Shown here piece by piece: positions 28,572 to 38,533 of a stretch of DNA of 64,000 nucleotides; the first letter of the stretch is position 1; the number at the start of each line of letters is the position of its first letter. The translations under genes were made by a program, and so were the position numbers. The DNA lies in NCBI GenBank assembly GCA_965214955.1, contig CBDCCU010000009.1, forward strand, positions 1,249,975 to 1,313,974, read 5' to 3'. The notes beneath the pieces are model-generated. The model made no database searches and was not told the origin of the DNA. It saw nothing but the letters and a program-made list of their open reading frames with translations. Origin of the DNA: Aliikangiella sp965214955. GTDB taxonomy: Bacteria > Pseudomonadota > Gammaproteobacteria > Enterobacterales > Kangiellaceae.

Positions 28572-29947
28572 ACGCTGATCTCAAATTTTTCGAGCCGCCG
28601 ATAAAGTGCCGCGCGTGAAATACCAAGGGCATTAGCAACACGGGTAATATTGTTGTGATGCATTTTTAGCGCATTTTCAATCATCATTTTTTCAGCTTCA
28701 TCGAGTGTTAAGTTATGCAAGTTATTGGTGCTAGTTGTTGATTGATTCTGGTTATCGTCTTGATCTGGCATAAAGGTTTTTATGGTAAGCTCATTTTGAC
28801 CCGACATTAATACAGCTCTTTCTACCGATTGTTTTAATTGTCTAATATTACCCGGCCACTCCTGATTGTTTAACCATTGCATGGCTTGTTCATCAATAAT
28901 GAGCTTTTCTAAACCATACATTTTTTCAATTTTAGTTAAATGATCATTTACTAAAAGTTTTATGTCTGATTTTCTTTCTCTTAGTGGTGGTAAGGTTAAT
29001 GTAATTAAATTAATGCGATAGAGGAGATCTTCTCTAAATTCATTATTTTCAACCATGGTTTCAAGATCACAGTTGGTTGCAGAAATCACTCTTACATTGG
29101 TTCTCTGATTAATTGAAGAGCCAACCGCCTGATAAGTTTGATCTTGCAATACACGCAAAAGCTTTACCTGTGATGATTTATCTAAATCACCCACTTCATC
29201 TAAAAAAATACTGCCGCCATTAGCCAGCTCAAAGCGTCCTTTTCTATCAGTTTTTGCATCGGTAAATGCACCTTTAACGTGACCAAACATTTCGCTATCA
29301 AATAGTGAACTATTAATACCGCCTAAATTAACTTTTACCATGGCTTCATTAATGCGTTTTGAGTTTTTATGGAGTGCATCGGCAATCAACTCTTTACCTG
29401 TTCCGCTTTCGCCTAAAATTATTACTGGCGCATCGGTTTTGCTTACCCTTGCCACCGTAGTTAAAACTTTTAGCAGGGCAGGGTGCTCACCAATAATGTC
29501 AGAAAAATCATAGTCTTTATCAAGCTGCTCACGGCTCATGGTGGTTTGAGTATTATTTTTTATAAGGCTTAAACTGGTTTCAATGGTTTGAATAAGGCGT
29601 TGGTTGTCCCAAGGCTTGGTAATAAAATCTTTTGCGCCAAGCTTTATGCCTTCTACGGCTAACTCTATCGATCCCCATGCGGTCATCAACAGCACGGGAA
29701 TATCGGTATTTTGCTGCTTAATTGCTTTTAGCAGCTCCATGCCTTCTTCACCCGTGGTTTTGCGAGAGAAGTTCATATCTTGAATCACTAAATCAATGGG
29801 CTTTGATTGCAATATTGATAGCGCTTCGTTTGGAGAATGAGCCTCAAGTGACTGAAAGCCATTTTGTTTAAGTAGCAGTTTGAGTGAGGTGGTTACTGAA
29901 ACATCATCATCAACAACTAGTATGGTCTTTTGGGTTATTTGGCTCAT
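28568..29947 (-). CDS. Sigma-54-dependent NtrC-type response regulator
   Basis: A 459-aa regulator. The receiver domain has phospho-acceptor D57 in LVIQDMNF. The AAA+ domain has GESGTGKE (Walker A) and GSIFLDEVGDL (Walker B). The C-terminal Fis-type helix-turn-helix is ITRVANALGISRAALYRRL. The sigma-54 contact loop reads GAFTDA rather than the usual GAFTGA, a variant that should be noted when predicting activity. A sigma-54-like promoter and paired inverted repeats upstream of the HlyD gene (34.7-34.9 kb) are its likely target. Confidence 0.92.
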   Translation of the reverse strand: MSQITQKTILVVDDDVSVTTSLKLLLKQNGFQSLEAHSPNEALSILQSKPIDLVIQDMNFSRKTTGEEGMELLKAIKQQNTDIPVLLMTAWGSIELAVEGIKLGAKDFITKPWDNQRLIQTIETSLSLIKNNTQTTMSREQLDKDYDFSDIIGEHPALLKVLTTVARVSKTDAPVIILGESGTGKELIADALHKNSKRINEAMVKVNLGGINSSLFDSEMFGHVKGAFTDAKTDRKGRFELANGGSIFLDEVGDLDKSSQVKLLRVLQDQTYQAVGSSINQRTNVRVISATNCDLETMVENNEFREDLLYRINLITLTLPPLRERKSDIKLLVNDHLTKIEKMYGLEKLIIDEQAMQWLNNQEWPGNIRQLKQSVERAVLMSGQNELTIKTFMPDQDDNQNQSTTSTNNLHNLTLDEAEKMMIENALKMHHNNITRVANALGISRAALYRRLEKFEISV

Positions 29948-30004
29948 TAGGTTTTTCGTTATCTATTATTAAGCAATATTATGCGCGATAAAGTTAATGA
30001 ATCC

Positions 30005-30039
30005 AACGGTCTTCTCATAATCATTAATAGAAGACCGTT
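30005..30039. repeat. Inverted repeat between exporter and regulator genes
   Basis: AACGGTCTTCT and AGAAGACCGTT form an 11-bp perfect stem with a 13-base loop. No T-run follows on either strand, so it is not a standard terminator. The adjoining TTGAAGTAGAAGGGGTATAT resembles the outer end of the MITE-like element, so it may be a relic of it. It could still attenuate transcription from the exporter genes into the two-component genes. Confidence 0.5.
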
Positions 30040-30065
30040 GAAGTAGAAGGGGTATATACTGATGA

Positions 30066-31286
30066 TTACTCATAGTGCAATGCCATTGCTGGAGAATAAT
30101 TTGTAGCCACTTTGCTTGGGTAAAACGCACAAATTAGCGCCAATAAAAACATTAATGTTACGGCGGCAATATGGCCTAACCAAAAAGTAGTCCAGTCGAG
30201 GTTACTGATCACACCTAATAATGGAAATTGCACAACGATAATGGTGCCAATAATTAATCCAAATAAGGTAACCACTAAAAGCTCACCGGTAATTTGAGAA
30301 TAAACACTATTGTTGGTTGCCCCCATAGCTCTACGCAAACCAATTTCTTGAGTGCGGCGAGTAACATTTTGCCAAAGCACGCCAAATAAACCTAAGCCAA
30401 CCATTAGCATTAAAAATACACTCACTATTGATAAAATGCTCATCGGCAAAATAGCGTTGCGATGATGAGTGTCTCTAAGTTTTTTCCAGTTTTCAATTCT
30501 AAAGCTCCACTCTGGCGCTATACTATTGAGCAATTTAGCCAAATCTTCTTCGTAAGCCGCTGTTACACCCTCTTGCATTTTTACCATAAAGTTAGTGATG
30601 GGGTAAGATTGACCTTTTTCGATATCGTATCGGTTAAATAGGTAGGGAATCAGTTCGCTAAATTCACCCATTTGCCTAAACGCTTTAAACACACCAACAA
30701 TTTTTGTGGGGGTTGCGCCTTCTTTGATACTTTCTTCGCTAATGGTGTTTTTTCCAATGGCTGACTCGTTAGGATAAACTAAATCTTTAAAGCGTTGATC
30801 AATAAGAATAGGGCGGTAATTTTGTCCGCGATCTTCCTCATTAAACCAACGACCTTCAATCAGCTCCATATTTAATAACTCGTTACCACCGGGTTCGATA
30901 ATGGTATTCATATATCTAATTTCTACATCGTTGATATCTTGAATACTCATTGAGCGAGACTGAGCAAATGGGGTTGTACGAATAACTTTTGCGCCCACAA
31001 TTTCTGGCTGAGAATTGAGCATTTCAGAAATTTTTTGTATTTGTGGTTGATGAATATCGTTATCCCAATTTCCAACCGTTACCGCACTTACTCGCCACAT
31101 ATTTTGCCATTCAAATCCCAGCGGTGTTTGCTGTAATCTGTAGTTATAAATTAAGGTTGTCAGGATCGAAAAAGCCACAATAAAACAAATTAAAACCTCA
31201 GTAATAATTAATGCGTTAGCTTTTTTACGGCTCCAAATAAGTTTTAATAAATGCTGTAACATATTACACCTCTCCTTTGAGTGCAT
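30066..31286 (-). CDS. MacB/FtsX-type ABC transporter permease
   Basis: A 406-aa permease with one N-terminal transmembrane helix, a large periplasmic MacB-type domain (~60-270) and three C-terminal helices. The FtsX-type segment LGLFGVLWQNVTRRTQEIGLRRAMGAT is characteristic. It overlaps the other permease gene by 23 bp and probably forms a heterodimer with it. It belongs with the ATPase at 32.5 kb and the HlyD-type adaptor at 33.4 kb in an exporter of peptides or toxic compounds. Confidence 0.88.
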   Translation of the reverse strand: MHSKERCNMLQHLLKLIWSRKKANALIITEVLICFIVAFSILTTLIYNYRLQQTPLGFEWQNMWRVSAVTVGNWDNDIHQPQIQKISEMLNSQPEIVGAKVIRTTPFAQSRSMSIQDINDVEIRYMNTIIEPGGNELLNMELIEGRWFNEEDRGQNYRPILIDQRFKDLVYPNESAIGKNTISEESIKEGATPTKIVGVFKAFRQMGEFSELIPYLFNRYDIEKGQSYPITNFMVKMQEGVTAAYEEDLAKLLNSIAPEWSFRIENWKKLRDTHHRNAILPMSILSIVSVFLMLMVGLGLFGVLWQNVTRRTQEIGLRRAMGATNNSVYSQITGELLVVTLFGLIIGTIIVVQFPLLGVISNLDWTTFWLGHIAAVTLMFLLALICAFYPSKVATNYSPAMALHYE

Positions 31287-32514
31287 TAACAGGATGAAGT
31301 TTTGACATTTTCCACGCAGGATAAATGCCCGACATTAACCCAAAGAGTAAAATAAGAACCAAGCCGCTAATAAATATTTTAAGATTAATGGTGAATTGCG
31401 CGTTAGGAATAAGATCGACACTGACAATAAATTGCAACACTCCATAGGCAAAGGCAAAACCAAATATGCCGCCAATAGCCGTAAGTAAAATACTTTCAAC
31501 TAAAAATTGTCCAACCAAATGTTTAGACGATGCACCAAAGGCTTTACGCAAGCCAATTTCGGTAGAGCGCTCCATTATGCGGCTAACATTAATGTTGATC
31601 ATATTAATGCTGGGCAACAACATAAATAAAATGATTAGCACTATGGCACTCAAAATAAGTTGATTAGCACCACTATCAAAATCATCATTATTATTAATGG
31701 TGTTTCTTGCAATGGCTTCAAATTTTGTATCGGCAGCACTGATTGCTCTAGCAAATTCTTCGGGATCTTTAGGGCGAAAGTTGTTTTTAACAATATTCAA
31801 ATATTCATTTTGAATCGCTTTTAATCCATTCGGTTTACTGCTGTATAGCATGGCAGACCAATCACCTAAAAACTGTTCTTTATAAGCAGTAGAAGGCGAG
31901 GTGGTATAAGGTGCCCAAATATCTGCTGCTGCTTCTAATTCAAGCTGAGATACATTTTTAACCACACCGGCTACCGTAAAGCGTTGGTTGTTTACGGTAA
32001 TGCTTTTGCCGATAACATTGGTTTGATTAAAATAGCTATCTCTAAGTTTCTCGTTGATTACCACTAAAAACTGACCACTATCAAATTCTTGTTGGTTAAA
32101 AGCACGACCTTCAATAAATTCAAAGTCTAAAATTTCCCAATAAGTCGCATCAACTCTACGCATTGTGTGAGATATTTTTGCACCATCTTTAAAAGCCGCA
32201 GAAGTAAACGAGCTGGTATAAAAAGACATTTTTTCGGGGGTAGTTAAAATTTTCACATGATTTTTGATGTAATGATAACCTAGCCCTGATGCCCAGTTAC
32301 TATTTCCATCGGCAGAAAAAGCGCTCACTCTTTTAATAGTAAGGTAATTATTGGAATATTTTTCAGGCCCTGTTGGTGATAAAACACCATCGGCAATTGC
32401 GGCGGCAACAATAAGAACAACCAATGTTAAAACAATGCCAAACAAATTAATAAAGGTGAAAAATTTACGCCTTAAAAAAACATTCCAAGCGGTAATTAAG
32501 TAATTTTTTAACAT
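31264..32514 (-). CDS. MacB/FtsX-type ABC transporter permease
   Basis: A 416-aa protein with the same layout as its neighbour: N-terminal helix, MacB periplasmic domain, three C-terminal helices with NVSRIMERSTEIGLRKAFGAS, and a terminal SGIYPAWKMSKLHPVNALKGE. It starts 11 bp after the ATPase gene. Two different permeases in one operon suggest a heterodimeric exporter. Confidence 0.88.
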   Translation of the reverse strand: MLKNYLITAWNVFLRRKFFTFINLFGIVLTLVVLIVAAAIADGVLSPTGPEKYSNNYLTIKRVSAFSADGNSNWASGLGYHYIKNHVKILTTPEKMSFYTSSFTSAAFKDGAKISHTMRRVDATYWEILDFEFIEGRAFNQQEFDSGQFLVVINEKLRDSYFNQTNVIGKSITVNNQRFTVAGVVKNVSQLELEAAADIWAPYTTSPSTAYKEQFLGDWSAMLYSSKPNGLKAIQNEYLNIVKNNFRPKDPEEFARAISAADTKFEAIARNTINNNDDFDSGANQLILSAIVLIILFMLLPSINMININVSRIMERSTEIGLRKAFGASSKHLVGQFLVESILLTAIGGIFGFAFAYGVLQFIVSVDLIPNAQFTINLKIFISGLVLILLFGLMSGIYPAWKMSKLHPVNALKGEV

Positions 32515-32525
32515 GCCACTTTCTC

Positions 32526-33191
32526 CTAATGAACCAGTTGTCCGTCAAAAACTCTGATAATTCTTTCTGACTCTTTGGCTTGTTCTTCATCGTGGGTCAC
32601 CATAACAATAGTCGTGCCATCCTCTTTGTTTAAAGAGGTAAGAAGGTTCATAATTTCATCACCCATATGGCTATCAAGGTTGCCCGTTGGCTCATCGGCT
32701 AATAAAATTTCTGGCTTACCAACAATGGCTCTGGCTATAGCAACACGCTGTTGTTGACCACCAGAAAGCTGGGTGGGGTAGTGCATGGTGCGAGCAGATA
32801 GGCCCACTCGGTCGAGCGCTTCAAGGGCAAGTTTGCGTCGCTGTTTACTCGAAATATTACGATAAAGTAGTGGCAGCTCAACATTATCAACCACGCGCAA
32901 TTCTGGAATTAAATGAAAGCTTTGAAACACAAAGCCAATTTTTTCATTGCGCAATGCCGCCACATGCTTATCTTTATACGAAGCAACAGGTTTACCTTCG
33001 ATGTGTATGCTTCCTTCCGATGGTGCATCGAGCAGTCCAAGCAAGTTAAGCAAGGTACTTTTACCGCAACCGGATGGACCCATCACCGAAACAAATTCTT
33101 TTGCGGCTATTTCTAAATTAATATTTTGTAGCGCAATGGTTTCAATACGATCAGTATGATAGGTTTTGCTAATGTTAGTCAGTTTAAGCAT
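32526..33191 (-). CDS. LolD/MacB-type ABC transporter ATPase
   Basis: A 221-aa ATPase with Walker A GPSGCGKST, signature LSGGQQQRVAIARAI, Walker B ILLADEPTGNLD and the H-loop MVTHD. It belongs to the group that powers MacB and FtsX-type permeases, which follow directly. GGAG is well placed upstream of the ATG. The MITE-like element lies between it and the adaptor gene. Confidence 0.93.
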   Translation of the reverse strand: MLKLTNISKTYHTDRIETIALQNINLEIAAKEFVSVMGPSGCGKSTLLNLLGLLDAPSEGSIHIEGKPVASYKDKHVAALRNEKIGFVFQSFHLIPELRVVDNVELPLLYRNISSKQRRKLALEALDRVGLSARTMHYPTQLSGGQQQRVAIARAIVGKPEILLADEPTGNLDSHMGDEIMNLLTSLNKEDGTTIVMVTHDEEQAKESERIIRVFDGQLVH

Positions 33192-33214
33192 GGTTTTCTC
33201 CTTAGTCCTAAGTT

Positions 33215-33410
33215 TATAACCCGTTCTCCTTCAAAGCATGTGATAACGAAGAAGAGGCTGGCTTACTGCCTTGCCCTTCGGGTGCTCAACCAAAAAGCTT
33301 GCACTGCGTTGCAACTTTTGAAAAGGGCTTGCCATTTCCTGCAAGTTGCGCCTTGTTCCAAACTTCTTGGCTGAGCACTGAAGCAAGCATCTTGAAGGAG
33401 AACGGGTATA
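33215..33410. mobile_element. MITE-like palindromic element, copy 1
   Basis: About 196 bp with inverted ends (ACCCGTTCTCCTTCAA and TTGAAGGAGAACGGGT). Its sequence matches the reverse complement of 39973-40162 throughout. It has no coding capacity. It separates the adaptor gene from the ATPase gene in the exporter operon, so transcription probably reads through it. Confidence 0.8.
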
Positions 33411-33416
33411 TATTTT

Positions 33417-34669
33417 TTAATTAATTGAAAATTCTTGCATGGATAAATAGTCAGTCATGTTAGAAATAATAACTTCATCGCCTTCTTCTAAACCGCGAAT
33501 AATTTGATAGTTTTCTATATTTCCTAAGCCCAATTTCTACACTGCGCTTCACTGCAATATCGTTACTGATCACAAACACATCGTGTACGCCTTTGCCGGG
33601 AACAAATGGTCCTTGTTTAACCATTAATGTGTTATTGATAACACCTGTGATCACATCTACATCAACTCGCATATTTGAGCGCAAGCCTGCAAAAGTTTGG
33701 CTTTTCAAGTTCAACAATAATGGTAACGATGCCGTTATCAATGGTGGGTAAAATAGTTTTAATATTGCCATTTAATAAGCTGTTGGCTTGGCGAACGTGA
33801 ACCCTTTTGACCTTCATTAATTTGATCGGCATAAAAGTCAGACAATGTGGCTTCAACTCTAAATTGGGTTAAATCGGCAATTTTTGCTAGGGGTTGTCCC
33901 GGTGTAATACTGGTTCCTGCTTGATCTTCTACCCAAGTTAAAATGCCATTACGGCTAGCTTTTACATTTGGCGGTTTCTAAAAGACGCTGTTTCTCTTTT
34001 TGCTCTTTTTCTAAAATTGATTTTTCTAAACCAATGCCTTCAATTTCAGCATCGGTACTTTCTTTTAAATCAATAAGAGAGGTTTTAGTTGCCTAATTTC
34101 AATTTGGGTGCGTTCAACATTAAGCTCTGCTTCAAGTAAATCGTGTTTAGCGGTGGCGCCAGAGCTTGCCAGCATTTTTAATCGCTCTAAACGTGTTTTA
34201 CGACTTTTTAAATCAACTGACATTAATTCTATTTGTGCATTAGTGTCATTTAGGGTTTTACGAGTTTGCAGCTGCTTACTTAAGATTTGATTTTCTTTAA
34301 CCGCAATGCGCTCGGCTAAACTATCAAGTTCTATTTGCACCGAATTAGTATCGAGCCTAACAATAATATCACCGCGTTTAACCGCTTGACCTGCTCTGGC
34401 TAACACCTCAATAACTTGCCCACTCACTTCACTGGTTATCACTTCTTCGTGTTTAGGAACGACCGTGCCGCCAGCTGATAAGGTTGCTTCAATATTACCT
34501 TTAGTAACAATGCTTGTTCGCAGCTCGGCTCTTGAAAAGTGAAGGCGAAAAATTAATTTTCCTTAAACCAACTATTGCTACAACAAAAAATACTGATCCA
34601 TAGGGTTATTTTAATCAGTGTTTTGTATTGCGATTTTCTAACCACATTATCACTAATTGGCCGATCCAT
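33417..34669 (-). pseudogene. HlyD-type periplasmic adaptor, frameshifted
   Basis: Reading across several frames gives a membrane-fusion protein. It starts MDRPISDNVVRKSQYKTL with a membrane anchor, then has a biotinyl-lipoyl-like part (VSGQVIEVLARAGQAVKRGD), coiled-coil helices (RLERLKMLASSGATAKHDL) and the beta-barrel part, ending MTDYLSMQEFSIN. The frame changes at least four times. I did not resolve every break here, but a single extra base explains the one near the N-terminus, as in the neighbouring broken genes. It is the first gene of the exporter operon. It may be intact in the real genome. Confidence 0.8.
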
Positions 34670-34718
34670 TTATCACTCCAAGTTTTTAATGGTTTTTTAA
34701 TTTATTTAAAGTGGTTAT

Positions 34719-34735
34719 AACAAGATGTGTGCCAA
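34719..34735 (-). promoter_or_regulatory. Sigma-54-like promoter of the exporter operon
   Basis: On the minus strand TTGGCACACATCTTGTT has TGGCAC, five bases, then TTG with T where C is usual at -12. It sits about 50 bases before the HlyD start. An NtrC-type regulator encoded at the end of the same cluster makes a sigma-54 promoter here plausible. Confidence 0.6.
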
Positions 34736-34842
34736 GTTAAAAAAATAGGTTGAAAATAAATAAAAATACTTAAATATCAATAAGATATAGTGGGTTATGT
34801 TGTTGGTGCTTTAAGTGGAAAGATTTAAATCCATTAATTATC

Positions 34843-34891
34843 GTTCATGACTGAACGTTGGATGTTTTTTTAGTGTTCGATAAACGAACAG
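34843..34891. promoter_or_regulatory. Paired inverted repeats, candidate enhancer sites
   Basis: CGTTCA-TGAC-TGAACG (34843-34858) and TGTTCG-ATAAA-CGAACA (34875-34891) are related palindromes with centres about 32 bp apart, roughly three helical turns. They lie about 110-155 bp upstream of the sigma-54-like promoter, the usual position for NtrC-family binding sites. Confidence 0.6.
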
Positions 34892-34997
34892 GTATAGATA
34901 ATAAGATTAGCTAGAAGATTGTAAAAAAAGGAGAGCGTATTATTGCAAGAATAGACTTAAGGAGTGGGCTGCTGGCTCACTCCTAATTTACGATTAT

Positions 34998-35174
34998 TTT
35001 TTTTGAACCGCAAGAGCCACAACAAAAATCAACGCCCATGAACTAGCTCTGATTCTGACTCCATGGCAGATTCTGGAAAACCTGCTTTATCATTAGATTT
35101 TTTACTTAGTTTACCTTTTAAGGCTTGCCAAGTTTTTAGTGACTGCATTGCTTGATGATTGATTGTCTTTCATG
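34998..35174 (-). pseudogene. Small Cys-motif protein, frame-broken, unknown function
   Basis: Allowing single-base corrections, the minus strand encodes a protein of about 57 aa. It begins MKTINHQAMQSLKTWQALKG, continues through SKKSNDKAGFPESAMESESE, and ends CCGSCGSKK. A good ribosome site (GGAG) precedes the ATG. I do not know a family for it. The CCGSCGS tail suggests metal or redox chemistry. It is divergent from nsrR across the NsrR-like box, so it may belong to the nitric-oxide response. The remaining bases of 34670-35350 hold only the regulatory sites listed and a GGAGTG/CACTCC hairpin near 34961-34983. Confidence 0.35.
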
Positions 35175-35237
35175 TTGATCTCCAATTAATAACCTATTGC
35201 TAAGGTAAAACATTTTTATAAAGTGAACCTTTATTTA

Positions 35238-35261
35238 AAAATGCATTTTTACATGCATCTT
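35238..35261. promoter_or_regulatory. NsrR-type operator
   Basis: ATGCAT-TTTTAC-ATGCAT with flanking A and T runs matches the NsrR dyad (ATGCAT, five bases, ATGCAT), with one extra base in the spacer. Neighbouring genes carry single-base insertions, so the extra T in the run may be an artefact. It lies ~90 bp upstream of nsrR. Confidence 0.65.
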
Positions 35262-35350
35262 TTAAAGAGGGTAAACTAAATGCATGGTTTAAATTTGGTC
35301 ATTTTTAACATTTAATGCCAAAAAGTTTAATTAAAGAGCTAATAATACCG

Positions 35351-35822
35351 ATGAACATCACACGATTTACCGAACTATGCGCTAAGGGTGCTTATTTACC
35401 TTGGTGTTAATGATGATGCCAGCGATGTGCCTATCACGATAAGAAAGTGTGGCACAAAGCTATGGGGTTTCTAAAAATCACTTAATGAAAGTTGTGCAAG
35501 AGCTAAGCGCTAAAGGCTATATTGAAGCAACAAGAGGCAAAAATGGCGGCATTAAAATTAAACCGTAAGCCAGAACAAATTAATATTGGTCAACTAGTTC
35601 GTCATTTTGAGCAAGGCTACACCTTGGTAGAGTGTTTTGGTGAAGAAAATCACTGTGTTATCTCACCTGGGTTGCCAACTAAAAAAATGTTTGCTGGTGC
35701 GCTTAATCAATTTTTTTAATCATTTAGAGCAATATTCGTTGCTAGACTTAATTGATGGCTCGCAAAAAACACAGTTAGCACAATTACTTGTGTCTAACCA
35801 AACTAAAGATATGGAATATTAA
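35351..35822 (+). pseudogene. nsrR: NsrR nitric-oxide-sensing repressor, frameshifted
   Basis: Rrf2-family repressor NsrR, readable as MNITRFTDYALRVLIYLGVN, then VSKNHLMKVVQELSAKGYIE, then a C-terminal cluster-binding region with the three Cys (ECFGEENHC and ISPGC) that hold the iron-sulfur cluster. Five single-base insertions break the frame: GAACTAT for GACTAT, AAGTGTGG for AAGGTGG, AAAATTAAA for AAATTAAA, CCTGGGTTG for CCTGGTTG, and TTTTTTTAAT for TTTTTTAAT. Every break is an insertion, which suggests sequencing error. It is followed by nnrS, a usual NsrR target. Confidence 0.85.
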
Positions 35823-35856
35823 CCTGTTAACACCTCAGTAAATTTAAGAGATAACT

Positions 35857-37060
35857 ATGACATTACAAGCAAATGGTCAGGTGACAAATCAAGCTAAAAA
35901 AGCCGAGATAACGCCTTTTTTTGAATTAGGCATTCCGTCCACTCTTTTGGTTAGGCGCGCTTTTTAGCCTAGTAAGTATTGGTTTGTGGGCTTTGTCTTT
36001 TACCAATAATATTAATTTTTCTCCTTATGGTGGCGGCTACTTTTGGCATGTTCACGAAATGCTTTTTGGTTTCACCGTAGCGATTATTGCCGGTTTTTTA
36101 TTAACTGCGGTACAAACTTGGGCAGGTGTTCCCAGCATTAAAGGGATACCTTTAGCAATATTGGTGACGGTTTGGCTGCTAGCAAGAGTGTTATTTTTAT
36201 TGCCTAGCTTGGCTAGTCCAGTATTAATAGTGGCCGTTTATTTATTATTTTTACCCTTAGCGGCAATAGCGTTATCAATACCAATTATTAAGGCCAAACT
36301 TTGGCGCAATTTATTTTTTGTTCCCATTTTACTTATTATGGCAACACTTAATTTACTAAGTCATTTAGCCATGCAGGGCAAAGTTGCGGTTTCTTTTATT
36401 AGCATTGGTCATATTATGGTTTTGCTTGTTAGCTTGGTGATGTGTGTAATGGGCGGTAGAGTGTTCCCAATGTTTACCGCCAATGGCACCCGTACCCCTA
36501 AAGTGATGCCTATTGCATGGTTAGAAAAAGTGTCGATTGTATCGGTTGTTTTGAGCATTTTAGTCACAACTAATATTGTTGATGTGCCTAGTCTTTTAGC
36601 CGCGATTATTTATTTAATAGCGGGTATTGCCAACTTGATCAGAGCCTTGCGCTGGAAAATTTGGGTTGCTTTTTCAACCCCATTAGTTTGGTCACTACAT
36701 TTAAGCTATTGGGCAATAGGCATTGGGTTTATTTTATTAAAGCTTAGTTTAAAATTTGAACTGCTAAATAACCTATCTTTGGCTTATCACGCTATTACCG
36801 TTGGCGGCATTGGTTTTATGATTTTATCAATGATTTCAAGAGTATCACTTGGACATACAGGGCGCATTATTCAAGTTGGTAAACCCATGACTTTAGCGCT
36901 AATTGCTATAGGACTCTCTTTTGTTGTGCGAGTATTTATGCCACTAGTGAGTAGTCAATACCATTGGGCAATATTAATTTCTGCTGGGCTGTGGGTGTTG
37001 GCTTATGGTTTATTTGTTATTAACTATTGTACAGTTTTGTTTAAAGCACGAATCAGTTAA
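35857..37060 (+). pseudogene. nnrS: NnrS family membrane protein, one frameshift near the start
   Basis: NnrS is a multi-spanning haem/copper membrane protein that protects against nitric-oxide stress. The frame from ATG 35857 (MTLQANGQVTNQAKKAEITP) runs to GIPSTLLVR. Removing one A near 35932 gives GFRPLFWLGALFSLVSIGLW and joins the 358-codon remainder. That remainder has about 11 membrane segments and the typical YGGGYFWHVHEMLFGFTVAIIAG and MCVMGGRVFPMFTANGTRTP motifs. Probably functional if the insertion is an error. Controlled by NsrR on context. Confidence 0.85.
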
Positions 37061-37080
37061 ATCATAAAAATGGCAGCACA

Positions 37081-38204
37081 ATGAATAATAAATTAGCGCA
37101 AAAAGTTGATACTAAAAAAGTTTTTTTTGCTTTGGCAGCGTTATGGGCGTCACTTGCGCCAATGCTTTTTGTGCTTTCTTTGTTTGCCTTTATCAACTTA
37201 AATTTTACCCTTGTTGAGCATGGGCGAGGCATGTTGTTTGGGTTGACCAGCGCATTAATAACGGGATATTTGGCAGGCAAAAGACAAATTAATAGAAGTG
37301 GTTTGGTTAGGGGCATTATGGTGTTTTACTCGGGGATTAGAAATATTTTCAATGCCGCAAGATTGGCATTTATGGCTGTATGTTATTTATGGCGGTCATA
37401 TTGCTTTTATTGTTGCGCCAAAGTTTTTTGCGGCCAAAAAAATTCGTAATTGGTTAATGTCACCTACTTTGGCAATTTTAGCTTTATTTTCCAGTTCTAT
37501 TTTTTATCCTTAGTTTTTACCCTGTTAGTCGTAATGAACTTACTTTTGTTTTTATGCAATTATTATCGTTGCTGATGTTTTTTATGGCAGGAAGAATGAT
37601 CACGCCATTGCTGGTTAAAGCCAACATGAAAAAAGGTATTAAAACTCAGCATCGAGTTCAGCCACATATAGAAGGCTTAATTATTGGGTTTATAATTTTC
37701 TCACTCATCATTCAAACCGCTAAATTTATGGTTGTGCTACCCACAGTTACACTGGTTTTTAGCTGGAGCTAATATTGCGATAGCAATGTTAATTGTGGTG
37801 CGAATTAATCGCTGGCAACCCTAATTTGTTTATCAAAAAACGATGGTGCAATTTGGGGGTTACTATTGGGCTATAGTTGGATCGCCATTGCTCAGTTGGT
37901 TTTGGCGGGTGATATTATTAGTCAACAAATCAATATTACTAGCATTCATTTGCTTAGTATTGGTGGGCTTGGGTTATTGTCGAGTAGCATTATCACGGTT
38001 TCAATGCAAAAAAAACGACCTGTTAGTTATAGCTATTTAATTTATGCAGGGTTATTAAGTACGGCTGCAATAACAAGGTATTTTGCGGGAGTTTATGTTG
38101 AGCATTATTTATTTTTATTACTGTTAACGGCTTTTCTTTGGAGCCTAAATTTTTTAATCGTTTTTGCTAATTTATGTTTAGGCGATTATGGTAAAAGAGC
38201 ATAA
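37081..38204 (+). pseudogene. Second NnrS-like membrane protein, several frameshifts
   Basis: Starting at ATG 37081, 20 bp behind the first nnrS. The pieces, in three frames, give an NnrS-like protein: EHGRGMLFGLTSALITGYL near the N-terminus, ARLAFMAV/LYVIYGGHIAFIVAPKFF, FFMAGRMITPLLVKANMKKG, and a C-terminal membrane part (GLGLLSSSIITVSMQKKRP to NLCLGDYGKRA). At least four breaks are needed. Tandem nnrS copies occur in other marine gammaproteobacteria. The breaks fit the insertion pattern of the neighbours. Confidence 0.7.
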
Positions 38205-38290
38205 ATTTGTAACGGATCGCAAGAATCGGGTTTTATACTAACTTCCAAATGGTTAAACTCTTTTCTTTAGAGAGTGTCATTAAATAAACC

Positions 38291-38533
38291 ATGATTTTCC
38301 ATACTGAACTAAGCCAGCCTCAATTACACAACAAAATTAAGCGCCAATTAATTCAATTTGCGGGCAATCAAAAGTTGAAAATATACGGACGCTTAAGCTG
38401 TGCCTCGGGTAAAAGAATGTTGGTGAAAAATAGAGTGTTTTTTAAAGATGAATCTGAGGCTATTGCTAATCACTATAGACCTTGCGGGCACTGCATGAAA
38501 CAAAGCTATCAACAGTGGAAGCAGCAGCAATAA
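38291..38533 (+). CDS. Stand-alone Ada-type metal-binding protein
   Basis: An 80-aa protein made only of an Ada-like zinc domain: KIYGRLSCASGKRMLVKNRV, then FFKDESEAIANHYRPCGHCM and a terminal YQQWK. In Ada the zinc-Cys methylates itself from DNA phosphotriesters. Stand-alone versions of this sort are common but uncharacterised. The stop overlaps the alkB start by one base (TAATG), so it is coupled to an alkylation-repair gene, consistent with a repair role. This short gene has no frame break. Confidence 0.75.
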   Translation: MIFHTELSQPQLHNKIKRQLIQFAGNQKLKIYGRLSCASGKRMLVKNRVFFKDESEAIANHYRPCGHCMKQSYQQWKQQQ

